Source of the DNA: Leptolinea tardivitalis
Lineage (GTDB): Bacteria; Chloroflexota; Anaerolineae; Anaerolineales; Anaerolineaceae
DNA length: 64,000 nt
Direction: 5' to 3'
NCBI RefSeq assembly: GCF_001050275.1
Contig: NZ_BBYA01000008.1
Location: 186,001 to 250,000 of the forward strand
Positions 44,200-53,673 of the stretch are shown here, piece by piece (position 1 is the stretch's first letter; each line of letters begins with the position of its first letter). The position numbers and the translations under genes are program-made. The notes beneath the pieces were generated by a model. It had not been told where the DNA came from, ran no database searches, and saw only the letters and a list, made by a program, of their open reading frames with translations.

Positions 44200-44240
44200 T
44201 AAAAAAAAGAGAGACAGCCAGAAAATTTAGCTGTCTCTCT
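44200..44240 (-). terminator. Rho-independent terminator of rny (minus strand)
   Basis: AGAGAGACAGC (44208-44218) / GCTGTCTCTCT (44230-44240) is a perfect 11-bp stem. On the minus strand it is followed by a run of eight T residues. It sits 18 nt past the rny stop and may also slow plus-strand transcription from the MBL gene, though no T-tract follows that way. Confidence 0.9.
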
Positions 44241-44258
44241 ATGTTGACTTGTTGATAG

Positions 44259-45794
44259 TTATTTCGCGAATTCAGTAGCGCGGGTTTCGCGGATGACAGT
44301 AACCTTGATTTGACCGGGGTACTGCATGGTCTCTTCAATCTGTTTGGCGATATCTTTTGCCAGGCGGGTGCTGGCCAGGTCATCAATTTCTTCCGGGCGG
44401 ACAATAATACGTACTTCACGACCTGCCTGAATGGCATAACTCTGAGAGACACCTTTGAATGAATTGGCGACTTCTTCGAGAGCTCGCAACCGTTTTATGT
44501 ATTGTTCCAGGTCTTCACGGCGGGCACCAGGGCGTGCGCCGCTGATGGCATCTGCTGCTTCAACAATTACGGCTTCGACAGAATCTTGTTCTGTCTCGTG
44601 ATGATGTGATGCAATGCTGTTTACAACCCGGGCATTCACACCGTATCGTTTGGCAAATTCAGCGCCAATCATGGCATGAGTCCCCTCTGTATTATGGTCC
44701 ATAGCTTTGCCAAGGTCATGCAGCAGACCACCGGCTTTGGCAACTTCTACATTAGCCCGTAATTCAGCCGCAATTACGGCAGCCAATTTAGAGACTTCTA
44801 CTGCATGGGCAAGCTGGTTCTGGCCATATGAAGTGCGGTATTTCAAACGGCCCAGCATACGGGTGACTTCAGGATGAAGGCCGGCCACACCGGCATCGTA
44901 GGCAGCCTGTTCACCAGCTTCTTCGATATCTTTATCAACCAGACGCTGCTCATCACTCAGAACCTTTTCGATATGAGCGGGATGGATGCGGCCATCCAAA
45001 ATCAGACGGGCCAGCGCACGCCGGGCAATTTCACGACGAACAGCATCAAAACACGAAACGGTGACTGATTCGGGAGTGTCATCAACTATGACATCCACCC
45101 CGGCAGCCTGTTCAAACGCCCGAATGTTTCGGCCGTTTCGTCCAACGATACGACCTTTCATCTCTTCATTGGGAAGGGTGACGATGGATGAAGTCACCTC
45201 GGCCACATGGTCTGATGCAACACGCTGGATGGCATCGGCAATCAGTTCGCGGGCCCGTTTTTCACCTTCGGCACGGGCTTCCGCTTCAATCTGCCGAATG
45301 ATTCGAGCCATATCATTTCGAGAATCTTTTTCAGTTTCTGCCAGCAATTGGGCACGAGCTTCATCCTGAGTCATCTTAGCGATGTTTTGAAGTTCTTCCA
45401 TTTGTTGGGTGTACATTTTTTCCACTTCATTGGCACGGCGGTCTAACATGCTTTGACGTTTATTCAAAGCCTGCTCGCGCTGTTCCAATCGTTCAACCCG
45501 GTTATCCAGGTCTGCACGGCGGCGTTGAAGTCGTTCCTCTTCAGAGGCATGTTCAGCCCGGATGCGGGCAGCTTCTGCTTCGGCTTGTTGTAAAACTTTC
45601 AGAGCTTTATCGCGGGCTTCCAGCTCAATTGCGTTTGATTTTTCATTGGCTGCGGCGATAATTCCATCAGCTTTATATTGCTGTTCTTTTTTGAAATTGC
45701 TGGCAATAATTCGTGTAACGATGAAGACAATTACAGCCAGTAAGACGAGATCCCCAATTATCAGGATTGGTATAAAGCTCCCCGGAATATTCAT
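44259..45794 (-). CDS. rny: Ribonuclease Y
   Basis: 511 residues, membrane-anchored endoribonuclease that starts mRNA decay. An N-terminal transmembrane helix (about 7-28), a long charged coiled coil (about 30-195), a KH domain with EEMKGRIVGRNGRNIRAFE (about 208-226), and an HD domain with AGGLLHDLGKAMDHN (about 350-364) and IASHHHE (about 391-397). Length and order match the family. A GAGGA ribosome site precedes the ATG. It follows recX by 24 bp on the same strand and is ended by a strong hairpin. Confidence 0.95.
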   Translation of the reverse strand: MNIPGSFIPILIIGDLVLLAVIVFIVTRIIASNFKKEQQYKADGIIAAANEKSNAIELEARDKALKVLQQAEAEAARIRAEHASEEERLQRRRADLDNRVERLEQREQALNKRQSMLDRRANEVEKMYTQQMEELQNIAKMTQDEARAQLLAETEKDSRNDMARIIRQIEAEARAEGEKRARELIADAIQRVASDHVAEVTSSIVTLPNEEMKGRIVGRNGRNIRAFEQAAGVDVIVDDTPESVTVSCFDAVRREIARRALARLILDGRIHPAHIEKVLSDEQRLVDKDIEEAGEQAAYDAGVAGLHPEVTRMLGRLKYRTSYGQNQLAHAVEVSKLAAVIAAELRANVEVAKAGGLLHDLGKAMDHNTEGTHAMIGAEFAKRYGVNARVVNSIASHHHETEQDSVEAVIVEAADAISGARPGARREDLEQYIKRLRALEEVANSFKGVSQSYAIQAGREVRIIVRPEEIDDLASTRLAKDIAKQIEETMQYPGQIKVTVIRETRATEFAK

Positions 45795-45818
45795 AGTTTC
45801 CTCTTAATGTTCATATGG

Positions 45819-46457
45819 TTATGTTAAAGTCTCCGCTTCAACCTGCATTATTTGCCAGGTATGGTTGATTGCCTCTGTAACGGTTTCAAAATTAAAACCG
45901 CGTCGGGAGAGGTATCCAAACATTTTTTTACGGAACTCATCAAACGGCATGTCTTTGCATCGTGAAACATATTTCTGCGCCGTTTGTAAGGCCAGAGATG
46001 TCTCGTCAAGATCACAGACTGCCGACTGAATTTCACTGTCAGCCACACCTTTTTGATGCAATTCCAATACCAGAACTCGTTTTGATCTGGGACGAAATGT
46101 GCATCGGTTTTCGACCCAGGTATGGGCAAATACCTGATCATTGATTAAACCGGCTTCCTGCAACCGGGCCATCACCGGTTCGATGATTTTTTCTCCATAT
46201 CCAGCTTTTGCTAACCGGCTTGAAATTTCAAAAGCCGTTCTGGGGCGGATATTGAGAAGCCGCAGGGCACGCAGGTAGGCTTTTTCCAGTTCATCTTTAC
46301 GTAATAAGGCTTCAATTTTCGCCGGGTCAATTTCATCACCGATGGATAACCAGGCTCCAACTAATCGTTCAACCCCAAATGCAAATTCACCGTCAAGGTA
46401 AATGTTGAGACGGTTCGGGTTATGTTTTTGAATTTTCAGGTCGGTTATTTGCGGCAT
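45819..46457 (-). CDS. recX: Regulatory protein RecX
   Basis: 212 residues. RecX binds and limits RecA filaments. The N-terminal extension (LKIQKHNPNRLNIYLDGEFAFGVE) is as in Gram-positive-type RecX, followed by three-helix repeats: YLRALRLLNIRPRTAFEISSRLAKAGY (about 60-86), LQEAGLINDQVFAHTWVENR, and the KKMFGYLSRRGFNFETV end. An AGG precedes the ATG. recX usually neighbours recA; here the upstream neighbour is a divergent rfbB, and recA is not in the window. It probably shares an mRNA with rny. Confidence 0.92.
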   Translation of the reverse strand: MPQITDLKIQKHNPNRLNIYLDGEFAFGVERLVGAWLSIGDEIDPAKIEALLRKDELEKAYLRALRLLNIRPRTAFEISSRLAKAGYGEKIIEPVMARLQEAGLINDQVFAHTWVENRCTFRPRSKRVLVLELHQKGVADSEIQSAVCDLDETSLALQTAQKYVSRCKDMPFDEFRKKMFGYLSRRGFNFETVTEAINHTWQIMQVEAETLT

Positions 46458-46928
46458 AGATGAATACCTGGTCTCGCTATGGGCCGGCCACCTTTGCTTA
46501 GAAACAGATATGGGTAATCAGATACGAGCATCAACAGGCTAACTTGCCTGTGTTTGCCAAACCCCCGGTGATTTGATGAGCAGGTTGGAAGGTTGCTACG
46601 ATACAGTGTATATAACAGTTATCTTACGAAACCTGTCACACACTTCTGTAAATACAGGGCTGCAAAGAATGCATCGCGGAAATAATAAAACCCTGTCTAT
46701 TAACTGCTTTGCTGCCAACTTCTACTCCCATTCCGGGAGGGATGATTCTGAAATACTCAAAACGTTTCAAAGTAGAAGGCAATCTGTGAAAATATCCACA
46801 GAAAAAAGTTTAAGGTCTGCCTGTATATTATTATACATTAATTTTCATGATGTGCAGAAAGCTGTGAAAGGTTGGTTGTAAAAATCTACTATAATCAAAC
46901 CCAGATAAATTTGACGGTCGGAGGCGGA
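46458..46928 (+). promoter_or_regulatory. Divergent intergenic region recX / rfbB with -10 box
   Basis: About 470 bp. TATAAT at 46890-46895 lies 33 bp before the rfbB start; no matching -35 is found. The region also holds a short stem CTCCC/GGGAG near 46725-46740 and one DnaA-box-like 9-mer (ATATCCACA, 46792-46800), too isolated to mean an origin. A 102-codon plus-strand frame at 46573-46881 has no ribosome site and no family resemblance. Otherwise I see nothing definite. Confidence 0.45.
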
Positions 46929-48017
46929 ATGGTTAACTGGCTGGTAACCGGCGGCGCCGGTTTTATTGGATCGAATTTTATCCACCATATCCTTAAATCT
47001 CGTGAAGATATTAATGTTTTTAATTTTGATCTTCTGACATACGCGGGTAATCTTGAAAATCTATCTGACATAAGGAATAACGACCGATATCATTTCATTC
47101 GAGGTGATATTTGCGATCGGAAACAGGTAGATGAAGCACTTCTAGATAATAAAATTACCACAATTGTGCATTTTGCCGCCGAAACCCATGTTGACCGCTC
47201 TATCCTTGGTCCGATGCAGTTTGTGATCACAAATGTCAATGGAACGGCAACATTATTGGAAGCAGCCCGTGATTACTGGTTAAACAATCCAGAAAAACCA
47301 GCCAGAGAAACACGGTTTCACCACATATCTACTGACGAAGTATTCGGAAGCTTGAAAAAAGGTGAACCAGCCTGGACGGAAGATTCTCCCTACGCACCTA
47401 ATTCGCCTTATGCTGCATCCAAAGCTGCGAGCGATCACCTGGTGAGGGCGTATGGCCACACGTATGGTTTGCCGGTTACCATCTCAAATTGTTCCAATAA
47501 TTATGGTCCGTATCAATTCCCTGAAAAATTGATGCCCGTGGTTATTTTAAATGCGTTGAGTGGAAAAAGTATTCCTGTCTACGGAGATGGCCAACAGATC
47601 CGTGATTGGCTTTATGTGGAAGATCACTGTGAAGCCATTGAAAAAATCATTCTGCAGGGGAAGCCGGGAGAAACATATAACATCGGCGGTGATAACCAAC
47701 CTACGAATCTCGCGATTGTAAAGACAATTTGTCAATTGCTGGATGAATTGGTTCTGGATTCTCCCTATAAGCCATTTGAATCGTTGATCACATACGTTGC
47801 AGACCGACCTGGTCATGACCGGCGGTATGACATGGACAGCCATAAGATCCATCAGTTACTGGGTTGGTCTCCCCGTTTCACACTAGAGACAGGCTTGCGA
47901 AAAACTGTCCAGTGGTATCTGGATAATCTGACCTGGGTTGAAGGGATTACAGGGAAAACCAATTACCAGGATTGGATGCAAAGGAACTATACTGGCAGGG
48001 GAGGCAATAATAAATGA
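46929..48017 (+). CDS. rfbB: dTDP-glucose 4,6-dehydratase
   Basis: 362 residues, extended SDR fold. Converts dTDP-glucose to dTDP-4-keto-6-deoxyglucose. NAD site [16 protein letters not shown] at the N-terminus, [11 protein letters not shown], catalytic [25 protein letters not shown] with the Tyr-Lys pair, and the [11 protein letters not shown] end are all diagnostic. The start at 46929 is chosen because GGAGG lies four bases upstream and the NAD motif begins directly after; the frame opens earlier at 46872 but crosses the -10 box. It overlaps rfbA by 4 bp. rfbC and rfbD are not in the window. Confidence 0.95.
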   Translation: MVNWLVTGGAGFIGSNFIHHILKSREDINVFNFDLLTYAGNLENLSDIRNNDRYHFIRGDICDRKQVDEALLDNKITTIVHFAAETHVDRSILGPMQFVITNVNGTATLLEAARDYWLNNPEKPARETRFHHISTDEVFGSLKKGEPAWTEDSPYAPNSPYAASKAASDHLVRAYGHTYGLPVTISNCSNNYGPYQFPEKLMPVVILNALSGKSIPVYGDGQQIRDWLYVEDHCEAIEKIILQGKPGETYNIGGDNQPTNLAIVKTICQLLDELVLDSPYKPFESLITYVADRPGHDRRYDMDSHKIHQLLGWSPRFTLETGLRKTVQWYLDNLTWVEGITGKTNYQDWMQRNYTGRGGNNK

Positions 48018-48886
48018 AAGGGATTATTTTGGCCGGCGGGTATGGAACCCGTCTTTATCCGCTTACTATGGCGATCAGCAAACAATTGCTGCCTGTGTAT
48101 GATAAACCTATGGTGTACTATCCGCTTTCAACGCTGATGCTTGCCGGAATCCGCGATGTGTTGATTATCGCCGCGCCGGAAAGCATGGATGCATTTCAGC
48201 GCCTGTTGGGGGATGGATCGCAATGGGGTATGCACTTTGACTATGCCGAGCAGCCATCTCCGCGTGGACTGGCGGATGCATTTATTCTTGGCCGTGATTT
48301 TGTTGGTTGTGAACCGGTGGCATTGATTCTGGGAGATAATATTATTTATGGTTCCGGACTGGTGGAAAAATTACAATCGGCGGCAAAAAACAATGATGGC
48401 GCTGTCATCTTTGCCTACCCGGTGCGTGACCCTGAACGCTATGGTGTGGTCGAATTTGATGATTCTACCGGGCGGGTGATTAGCATAGAAGAAAAACCGA
48501 AAAATCCCCGCTCGAATTTTGCCGTTCCAGGAATCTACTTTTTTGACGAAACAGTATGCCAGAAGGTGGAAAACCAGAAGCCTTCAAAACGGGGTGAATT
48601 GGAAATAACCGATCTGATTCAAAAATACCTCGATGCGAACCAATTGCGGGTCGAGGTGCTGGGTCGAGGCATTGCCTGGCTTGATGCCGGCACACAGGAA
48701 TCATTATTGCAGGCTGCCAATTTCGTACAGGTGGTGGAAGAACGTCAGGGTTGGATGATTTCATGCCCGGAAGAAATTGCTTACCGCATGGGATATATTG
48801 ACCGTGAAGGGCTGAGGAGGCAGGCGGAGAAGGTCAGCGCGAATCAGTATGGACAATATTTACTGCGGCTGCTGGATGATGAGTAA
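48014..48886 (+). CDS. rfbA: Glucose-1-phosphate thymidylyltransferase
   Basis: 290 residues, the normal RfbA length. Makes dTDP-glucose from dTTP and glucose-1-phosphate. [16 protein letters not shown] (about 3-18), [17 protein letters not shown] (about 23-39), ILGDNIIYG (about 107-115), [27 protein letters not shown] and the C-terminal [14 protein letters not shown] are canonical. The GGGGAGGCAATAATAA leader gives a strong ribosome site inside the end of rfbB, with a 4-bp overlap. The product feeds RfbB and, through it, probably the WecE-like aminotransferase at 39.5 kb. Confidence 0.96.
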   Translation: MKGIILAGGYGTRLYPLTMAISKQLLPVYDKPMVYYPLSTLMLAGIRDVLIIAAPESMDAFQRLLGDGSQWGMHFDYAEQPSPRGLADAFILGRDFVGCEPVALILGDNIIYGSGLVEKLQSAAKNNDGAVIFAYPVRDPERYGVVEFDDSTGRVISIEEKPKNPRSNFAVPGIYFFDETVCQKVENQKPSKRGELEITDLIQKYLDANQLRVEVLGRGIAWLDAGTQESLLQAANFVQVVEERQGWMISCPEEIAYRMGYIDREGLRRQAEKVSANQYGQYLLRLLDDE

Positions 48887-48945
48887 AATGATAGGATTTT
48901 ACAAAAATAACCCCGATTTTTTTATGCCATTAATAGCATGGGTAA

Positions 48946-50958
48946 ATGCTTTATGAATCTAATGGCATTAAAATCAGTAAGAGGAATATTAATGATTATT
49001 CTTTGAAATTGGAACCATACATATCTTATTTGCAAATGAATCAAAAGAGAATCTCCCCCAATTTTATTATTAAATGGAATGAGCTTTTTATAACAATATT
49101 TGCCTCTTCCTTTTTATATGTTTTATCTGAATGGTTATTCTATATTACAAAACCATCCTTTTTTGATAAATCCTTGTTTCTAGAAAAGATTGAAATATTG
49201 TTGTTTATATCATGCTTGTTATGTATATGTTTGTTCTTGTTTTCTTTGTTGGTCTTATTAGGGGTAAAAATACTTCCTTATATTAAGTCAAGAAAAAAAA
49301 TACAATTCTATATTGTTTATACAATCCCAACTTTTTTAATTAGTGCTACCCTATTGTTATTATTTGATAATTTTACTTACACACTTTTCAGAATTGGAAT
49401 CATTACTGCAAGGGGTATCCTCGTTTTCACTTATGCCGTTCTATTTTTGGGTTTTGTTCTCTTAAGTTATTCATATATTGAAAGATTTATATTGCATATT
49501 TCTAAAAATAAATTAATTTTAAAAAAGATATTTGCTCCTGCCCTTATTGCAATAATAATCTTAATAATGGCATTGATCTTTTTTGATAATTTTACCGATT
49601 TCCCATATGAAAAATTGCATTATCCGAGAACTACGAATACTGCTGTGACCTATCCAAATATTCTTTGGATCACTGCTGATGGTTTAGATTCGGAAAATAT
49701 GTCATTGTATGGTTATGGGAGAAAAACAACCCCAACAATAGATCAATTGGCTTCATCATCTCTTGTTTTTGAAAATGCTTTTTCTAATGCGGGAAATACT
49801 ACTGGTTCCATAGTTTCAATGCTTACTGGCAAATATCCATCCACTACTAAAGTATTACATCCACCTGATATATTACGAGGATTAGATTCTTATCAAAATA
49901 TGCCTGCGATATTACAAGAATATGGATATTATTCTGCGCAATTGAGTATGCGGTATTATGCTGATGCATATGAATTAAATATGTTAAAAGGTTTTACTGT
50001 TGTAAATAACCGAAAATCTCTTACAGAGAATCCTTTTTTTCATTTTATTAGTTGTTATTTACCAGATAATTATTTTTTCTTTATTGAAGAATTATGGAAC
50101 AGAATATTTGATAGATTGGGTTATATTTTTGGGGGAAAGGAATCAATCAATCCTTTTGAGTATTTAATGATACAAAATCAAAGCTCAGACTATACAAAAA
50201 TTAACGATTTATTTAGAGTCATTGATGATGCAAATAATAAGCCATGGTTTATAGAAACACATTTTCTGGGTACTCATGGACCGACTTTTCACATTTCGAG
50301 ACAGGTTTTTTCTACTGGAATAGACCTTCAAAATCAAGATTATTGGAATAACGATGTTTATGATGATAGTATTTTGGAATTTGATACTAATATAAAGAAA
50401 GTTATTGACGAATTGCAGAAAAGACAACTGCTTGATCATACGATTTTAATCATAGGTAGTGACCATGGTTCAAAATGGGATCAGCTGAAGAGAATTCCAT
50501 TATTGATTCATTTCCCAGGTGAAATATACAAGGGTAGGATTTATAAAAATGTATCCAATATTGACATTGCTCCAACGATATTGGACTATTTAAGAATTGA
50601 GAAACCACAATGGATGGTTGGAAAATCACTATTAGCCAGTTCTAGATCGACAAATCCGATAATAGGATTTACAGTTGCTGGCCTGGACGTCTATGAGGAT
50701 AATATCAATTCTATTGATCCTCGGAAGATCTTTCCCCCATTTTATCAATTCGGTGAAATTACTCTGATAAATTGTGAGAAATGGTATAAACTCTCACTTG
50801 CTCAAAACATATTCACTACGGGATTGGTATTTGGATCAAAAGAAAATTGTTCACAAGATGAACAACTAGATGATCAACAAGTTTATTTTCTATTAAAGCA
50901 TAGATTAGAAACAGATGGTTTCAATACCTCATCAATGAATTTTCCAAATAAACCGTAA
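48946..50958 (+). CDS. Sulfatase-fold (alkaline phosphatase superfamily) membrane enzyme
   Basis: 670 residues. Four to five transmembrane helices (about 45-215), then a sulfatase-type domain: NILWITADGLDSENMSLYGYGR (about 238-259), a TTGSIVSMLTGKYPS segment with the Thr/Ser nucleophile as in LtaS-like enzymes rather than a Cys-x-Pro-x-Arg sulfatase, and IIGSDHGSKWD with metal-binding Asp-His. It may transfer or hydrolyse phosphoglycerol, phosphoethanolamine or similar groups on a surface polymer. The DNA is strikingly AT-rich compared with rfbA, hinting at transfer. No ribosome site precedes 48946, which lies in a nested hairpin; an ATG at 49039 is an alternative. Confidence 0.8.
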   Translation: MLYESNGIKISKRNINDYSLKLEPYISYLQMNQKRISPNFIIKWNELFITIFASSFLYVLSEWLFYITKPSFFDKSLFLEKIEILLFISCLLCICLFLFSLLVLLGVKILPYIKSRKKIQFYIVYTIPTFLISATLLLLFDNFTYTLFRIGIITARGILVFTYAVLFLGFVLLSYSYIERFILHISKNKLILKKIFAPALIAIIILIMALIFFDNFTDFPYEKLHYPRTTNTAVTYPNILWITADGLDSENMSLYGYGRKTTPTIDQLASSSLVFENAFSNAGNTTGSIVSMLTGKYPSTTKVLHPPDILRGLDSYQNMPAILQEYGYYSAQLSMRYYADAYELNMLKGFTVVNNRKSLTENPFFHFISCYLPDNYFFFIEELWNRIFDRLGYIFGGKESINPFEYLMIQNQSSDYTKINDLFRVIDDANNKPWFIETHFLGTHGPTFHISRQVFSTGIDLQNQDYWNNDVYDDSILEFDTNIKKVIDELQKRQLLDHTILIIGSDHGSKWDQLKRIPLLIHFPGEIYKGRIYKNVSNIDIAPTILDYLRIEKPQWMVGKSLLASSRSTNPIIGFTVAGLDVYEDNINSIDPRKIFPPFYQFGEITLINCEKWYKLSLAQNIFTTGLVFGSKENCSQDEQLDDQQVYFLLKHRLETDGFNTSSMNFPNKP

Positions 50959-50982
50959 CCTAAATATAGAATAATAAAAATA

Positions 50983-52605
50983 TCAATTTCCCTTTTTCTT
51001 ATATATGTTAATCACGTCATTTGTATAGATACAATCATATTTTTCTGATTCTTCAACGGTTTTAATAAAAAACTTAAGACCAATGTCTTGCGAATTCATC
51101 GAACCATTAACGCGAGAGACTACAAGATAATCAAATTTATTGTGATTTTTTAATTCCCATTCTGCAAGACAAGTTTCCCCTGTTTTGGCACATTCTTTGA
51201 ATTCATCATATATTATCTTTTCTTTTTCGAATGTCGAATCAGGTAACCATTCAGTTCCTTGAATTGTAGTAAGGCTCTTCCTATTTGTCAAAGCAGGGAA
51301 CCATTCACCTAGCTTGTCCATGTGCCATTCAATGGATGGATTGAGAACAACAAAAACCCCATTTTTATCTGTATTATCCCTAATCCATTGCAATGCCTCA
51401 AGTTCCTGTTGCGGAAGCATTGAAAGAACTGGATGTATTCCCAGTGTATTTATGAATCCCAAAAAGAATGGGAAGCCAAATGCGAACAGAATAAACAAAT
51501 GAGAATAAAGTTTTGGGTCTGCTTTGGTAAAAAGTTTTATTTTTGATTTTTTTTCTGAATTTTCAACCTGAGATGTTCTCAAATTATCTAACGCGGGACA
51601 TATCAATTCATCTATTGCTATTGATGCAAGAATAACAACAGGAAAAATAAGCGAGCGATTAGCACTTCTGGGATTCAGAAATCCAATAAGAACAAGCCAA
51701 ATTACTATAATAAAGTTTTTAGTAAAAAGGCAATATAACAAACCTATAATTGCCAGAACATTGATAAAAGCAATCAATGTTTCTTCTGTAAAAACCAAAA
51801 TAGTTAATCTGGCAAATGTACTGAGAAAATTGAACTCTCCGGCGGAGAATGCCGATAAAAAGGGTTCAGGACCATGTTTAAGCAATATTACAACCCAATA
51901 TGGAGCCGTTAATATTCCTATACCAAAAAAGAACAAGAGAAGAGGACCTAGATTCTCTTTAATTTTCCATTTGTAAAAGGAAAATAAGACAGAACTAAAT
52001 ACTAACATCCAACAGTATTCAATATGATGCAACGTCATTAATGCGCCGGTAAAAATAGAAAATATCAGGTGCTTCTTTTCCCGTGTACGTAAAAAGGCAA
52101 GATATAAAGTAAATGAAATAATAAAAAAGGTATGCGCTGGTGACCTAGTCAACCCACCTCCAGAAATTAACCATTCAAATCCAGGTAGGAGGATTGCATA
52201 AAATCCAGTTGATATAATAGCCTGTTTCGTCTTACGAACAATTTCCATGGAAAGGAAATAGACAGCTGGTATCGATAAAATATTAAAAATAAGGGGATAC
52301 CATCGGAAGATGGTTATCAGGTCAACATGTAAAAATTGGTTTATGAACGCACCCTCATAAAATGAAAGAGGTGGATATGCAAAAGGAATCTGACTTTGAT
52401 TATATGAAGTGAACATTGGCAGGAGGTAATTATTTCTCTCCAAATCCAATATCATAGTATAGAACATACCACCATCATTTATTACAAAATCTGATTTTTG
52501 TAGGTATTGAAAACGGAGAAATGTACCAAGTAAAGTAATCGCTAAAATTATGAATGTATTCGCGAGTTCTAAACGTTTTTCTTCCTGCTGTGGTAGTGAA
52601 AACAT
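50983..52605 (-). CDS. GT-C-like polytopic membrane glycosyltransferase
   Basis: 540 residues with about eleven transmembrane helices. Early external loop VINDGGMFYTMILDL contains the acidic residue typical of the GT-C/ArnT-PMT class; AYPPLSFYEGAF follows. The C-terminal soluble part (about 420-540) has DNTDKNGVFVV and EWFPALTNRKSL, seen in related uncharacterised proteins. It probably transfers a sugar from a lipid-phosphate donor outside the membrane. The ATG at 52605 follows AGGGAGAA; the frame extends to 52662 without a ribosome site. The gene shares the AT-rich composition of the convergent sulfatase-fold gene, whose stop is 24 bp away. Confidence 0.78.
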   Translation of the reverse strand: MFSLPQQEEKRLELANTFIILAITLLGTFLRFQYLQKSDFVINDGGMFYTMILDLERNNYLLPMFTSYNQSQIPFAYPPLSFYEGAFINQFLHVDLITIFRWYPLIFNILSIPAVYFLSMEIVRKTKQAIISTGFYAILLPGFEWLISGGGLTRSPAHTFFIISFTLYLAFLRTREKKHLIFSIFTGALMTLHHIEYCWMLVFSSVLFSFYKWKIKENLGPLLLFFFGIGILTAPYWVVILLKHGPEPFLSAFSAGEFNFLSTFARLTILVFTEETLIAFINVLAIIGLLYCLFTKNFIIVIWLVLIGFLNPRSANRSLIFPVVILASIAIDELICPALDNLRTSQVENSEKKSKIKLFTKADPKLYSHLFILFAFGFPFFLGFINTLGIHPVLSMLPQQELEALQWIRDNTDKNGVFVVLNPSIEWHMDKLGEWFPALTNRKSLTTIQGTEWLPDSTFEKEKIIYDEFKECAKTGETCLAEWELKNHNKFDYLVVSRVNGSMNSQDIGLKFFIKTVEESEKYDCIYTNDVINIYKKKGN

Positions 52606-52820
52606 CAATTCTCCCTGAAATCTTTTATTATTTAGATTGATTTTAAGATTATACAATGACATATTCCTGGTACATTGCGTGCAACACTAACGATTATAGT
52701 GTATCCACAGTAATTCGATTCTCGATCTCCAATTCCGATATGATGGGCGAGATTTAAGGGAAGATATATTTTCAGGGTAAAATCGATGCGACTATGACAT
52801 CAAAAATGAGGGGTTTTTCT

Positions 52821-53654
52821 ATGCTGAAAAAACTGCTGATACTGGCAGGGATCATTCTATTTAGTTGTGCGTGTGTAATCACTTCTCCGGCAGAAATGTT
52901 TTCTTCCACACCTACCATGTGTGTGGAATGTATGCAGGCTACGATCTGTGCGGAAAATCAGTCAGGTGAGGCCTGCCCTTTAAACGAAGAACCAACAACA
53001 GCTGTAGAACTGCCTACTTTGATTCCCACAGAAACAGAAGAACCGGATTCTACGGCGACTGCAACAGAAACACCAATTTATACCGAGACGCCTGAACCGC
53101 TAGTTCCAGACGATGTAACCGAAGAGGCTTCCTCAGATTCTACTGATACTTTTACTGTAGAGACTGAAATAGAACAACCTGCCGTTACCTCGACTGGCGT
53201 TCTGATTAACACGCCAGTAAGCGCGGCCACAACTGTGGCTCCGTTTGCCGCATTGACTTCAGAACCGCTGGATCTCTGGTTATATAAGAAACAAAATGGT
53301 TCTCCCAAATATATCAAGAATTTCGCTCATTCAGAAGCTCCCTGCGGTTGGGGGGGGATTGCAGGGCAGGTATTTGGTCCGGGCAACGTTCCCCAATCTG
53401 ATGTCGTGGTGGTTGTGACTGGAATTATGGACGGTAAAGAAATTGATCTTGTCGGGCTTACCGGAACCGCAAAGAAATACGGAGAGGGTGGGTACGAGAT
53501 TGAATTCCCTGATGGTCCGGTAACAACAACGAATTCTTTAGCCATTCAATTGTTTGATGAGAACAACAATGAACTATCTGATATCATCCCGATTAATACA
53601 TACGCAGAATGTTCAAAGAACCTGATGATTTTCAATTTCGTTCTGGCAAAATAA
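52821..53654 (+). CDS. Secreted lipoprotein with Thr/Pro/Glu-rich linker
   Basis: 277 residues from the ATG at 52821 (GAGGGG seven bases upstream; an upstream in-frame ATG at 52794 lacks one). A signal peptide with Cys near residue 16-18 (LFSCAC) predicts lipid anchoring. Residues about 30-150 are a low-complexity Thr/Pro/Glu/Ser linker; two early CxxC pairs (MCVECMQATICAEN) are present. The last 110 residues form a compact beta-rich domain starting CGWGGIAGQVFGPG and ending ECSKNLMIFNF, whose cysteines may bond. No family is recognised. It leads the Wzz-like and ligase genes on the same strand, so it may be a cell-surface accessory of the polysaccharide system. Confidence 0.78.
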   Translation: MLKKLLILAGIILFSCACVITSPAEMFSSTPTMCVECMQATICAENQSGEACPLNEEPTTAVELPTLIPTETEEPDSTATATETPIYTETPEPLVPDDVTEEASSDSTDTFTVETEIEQPAVTSTGVLINTPVSAATTVAPFAALTSEPLDLWLYKKQNGSPKYIKNFAHSEAPCGWGGIAGQVFGPGNVPQSDVVVVVTGIMDGKEIDLVGLTGTAKKYGEGGYEIEFPDGPVTTTNSLAIQLFDENNNELSDIIPINTYAECSKNLMIFNFVLAK

Positions 53655-53673
53655 TCTACATTTAGGGTGCTCT

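Noticed and set aside
46792-46800. DnaA-box-like ATATCCACA as a possible origin
   Set aside because: A single 9-mer with one mismatch, with no cluster of boxes, no dnaA or dnaN gene and no AT-rich unwinding element beside it.
46573-46881. 102-codon plus-strand frame before rfbB
   Set aside because: No ribosome site, no family resemblance, and its stop overlaps the region of the rfbB promoter box.
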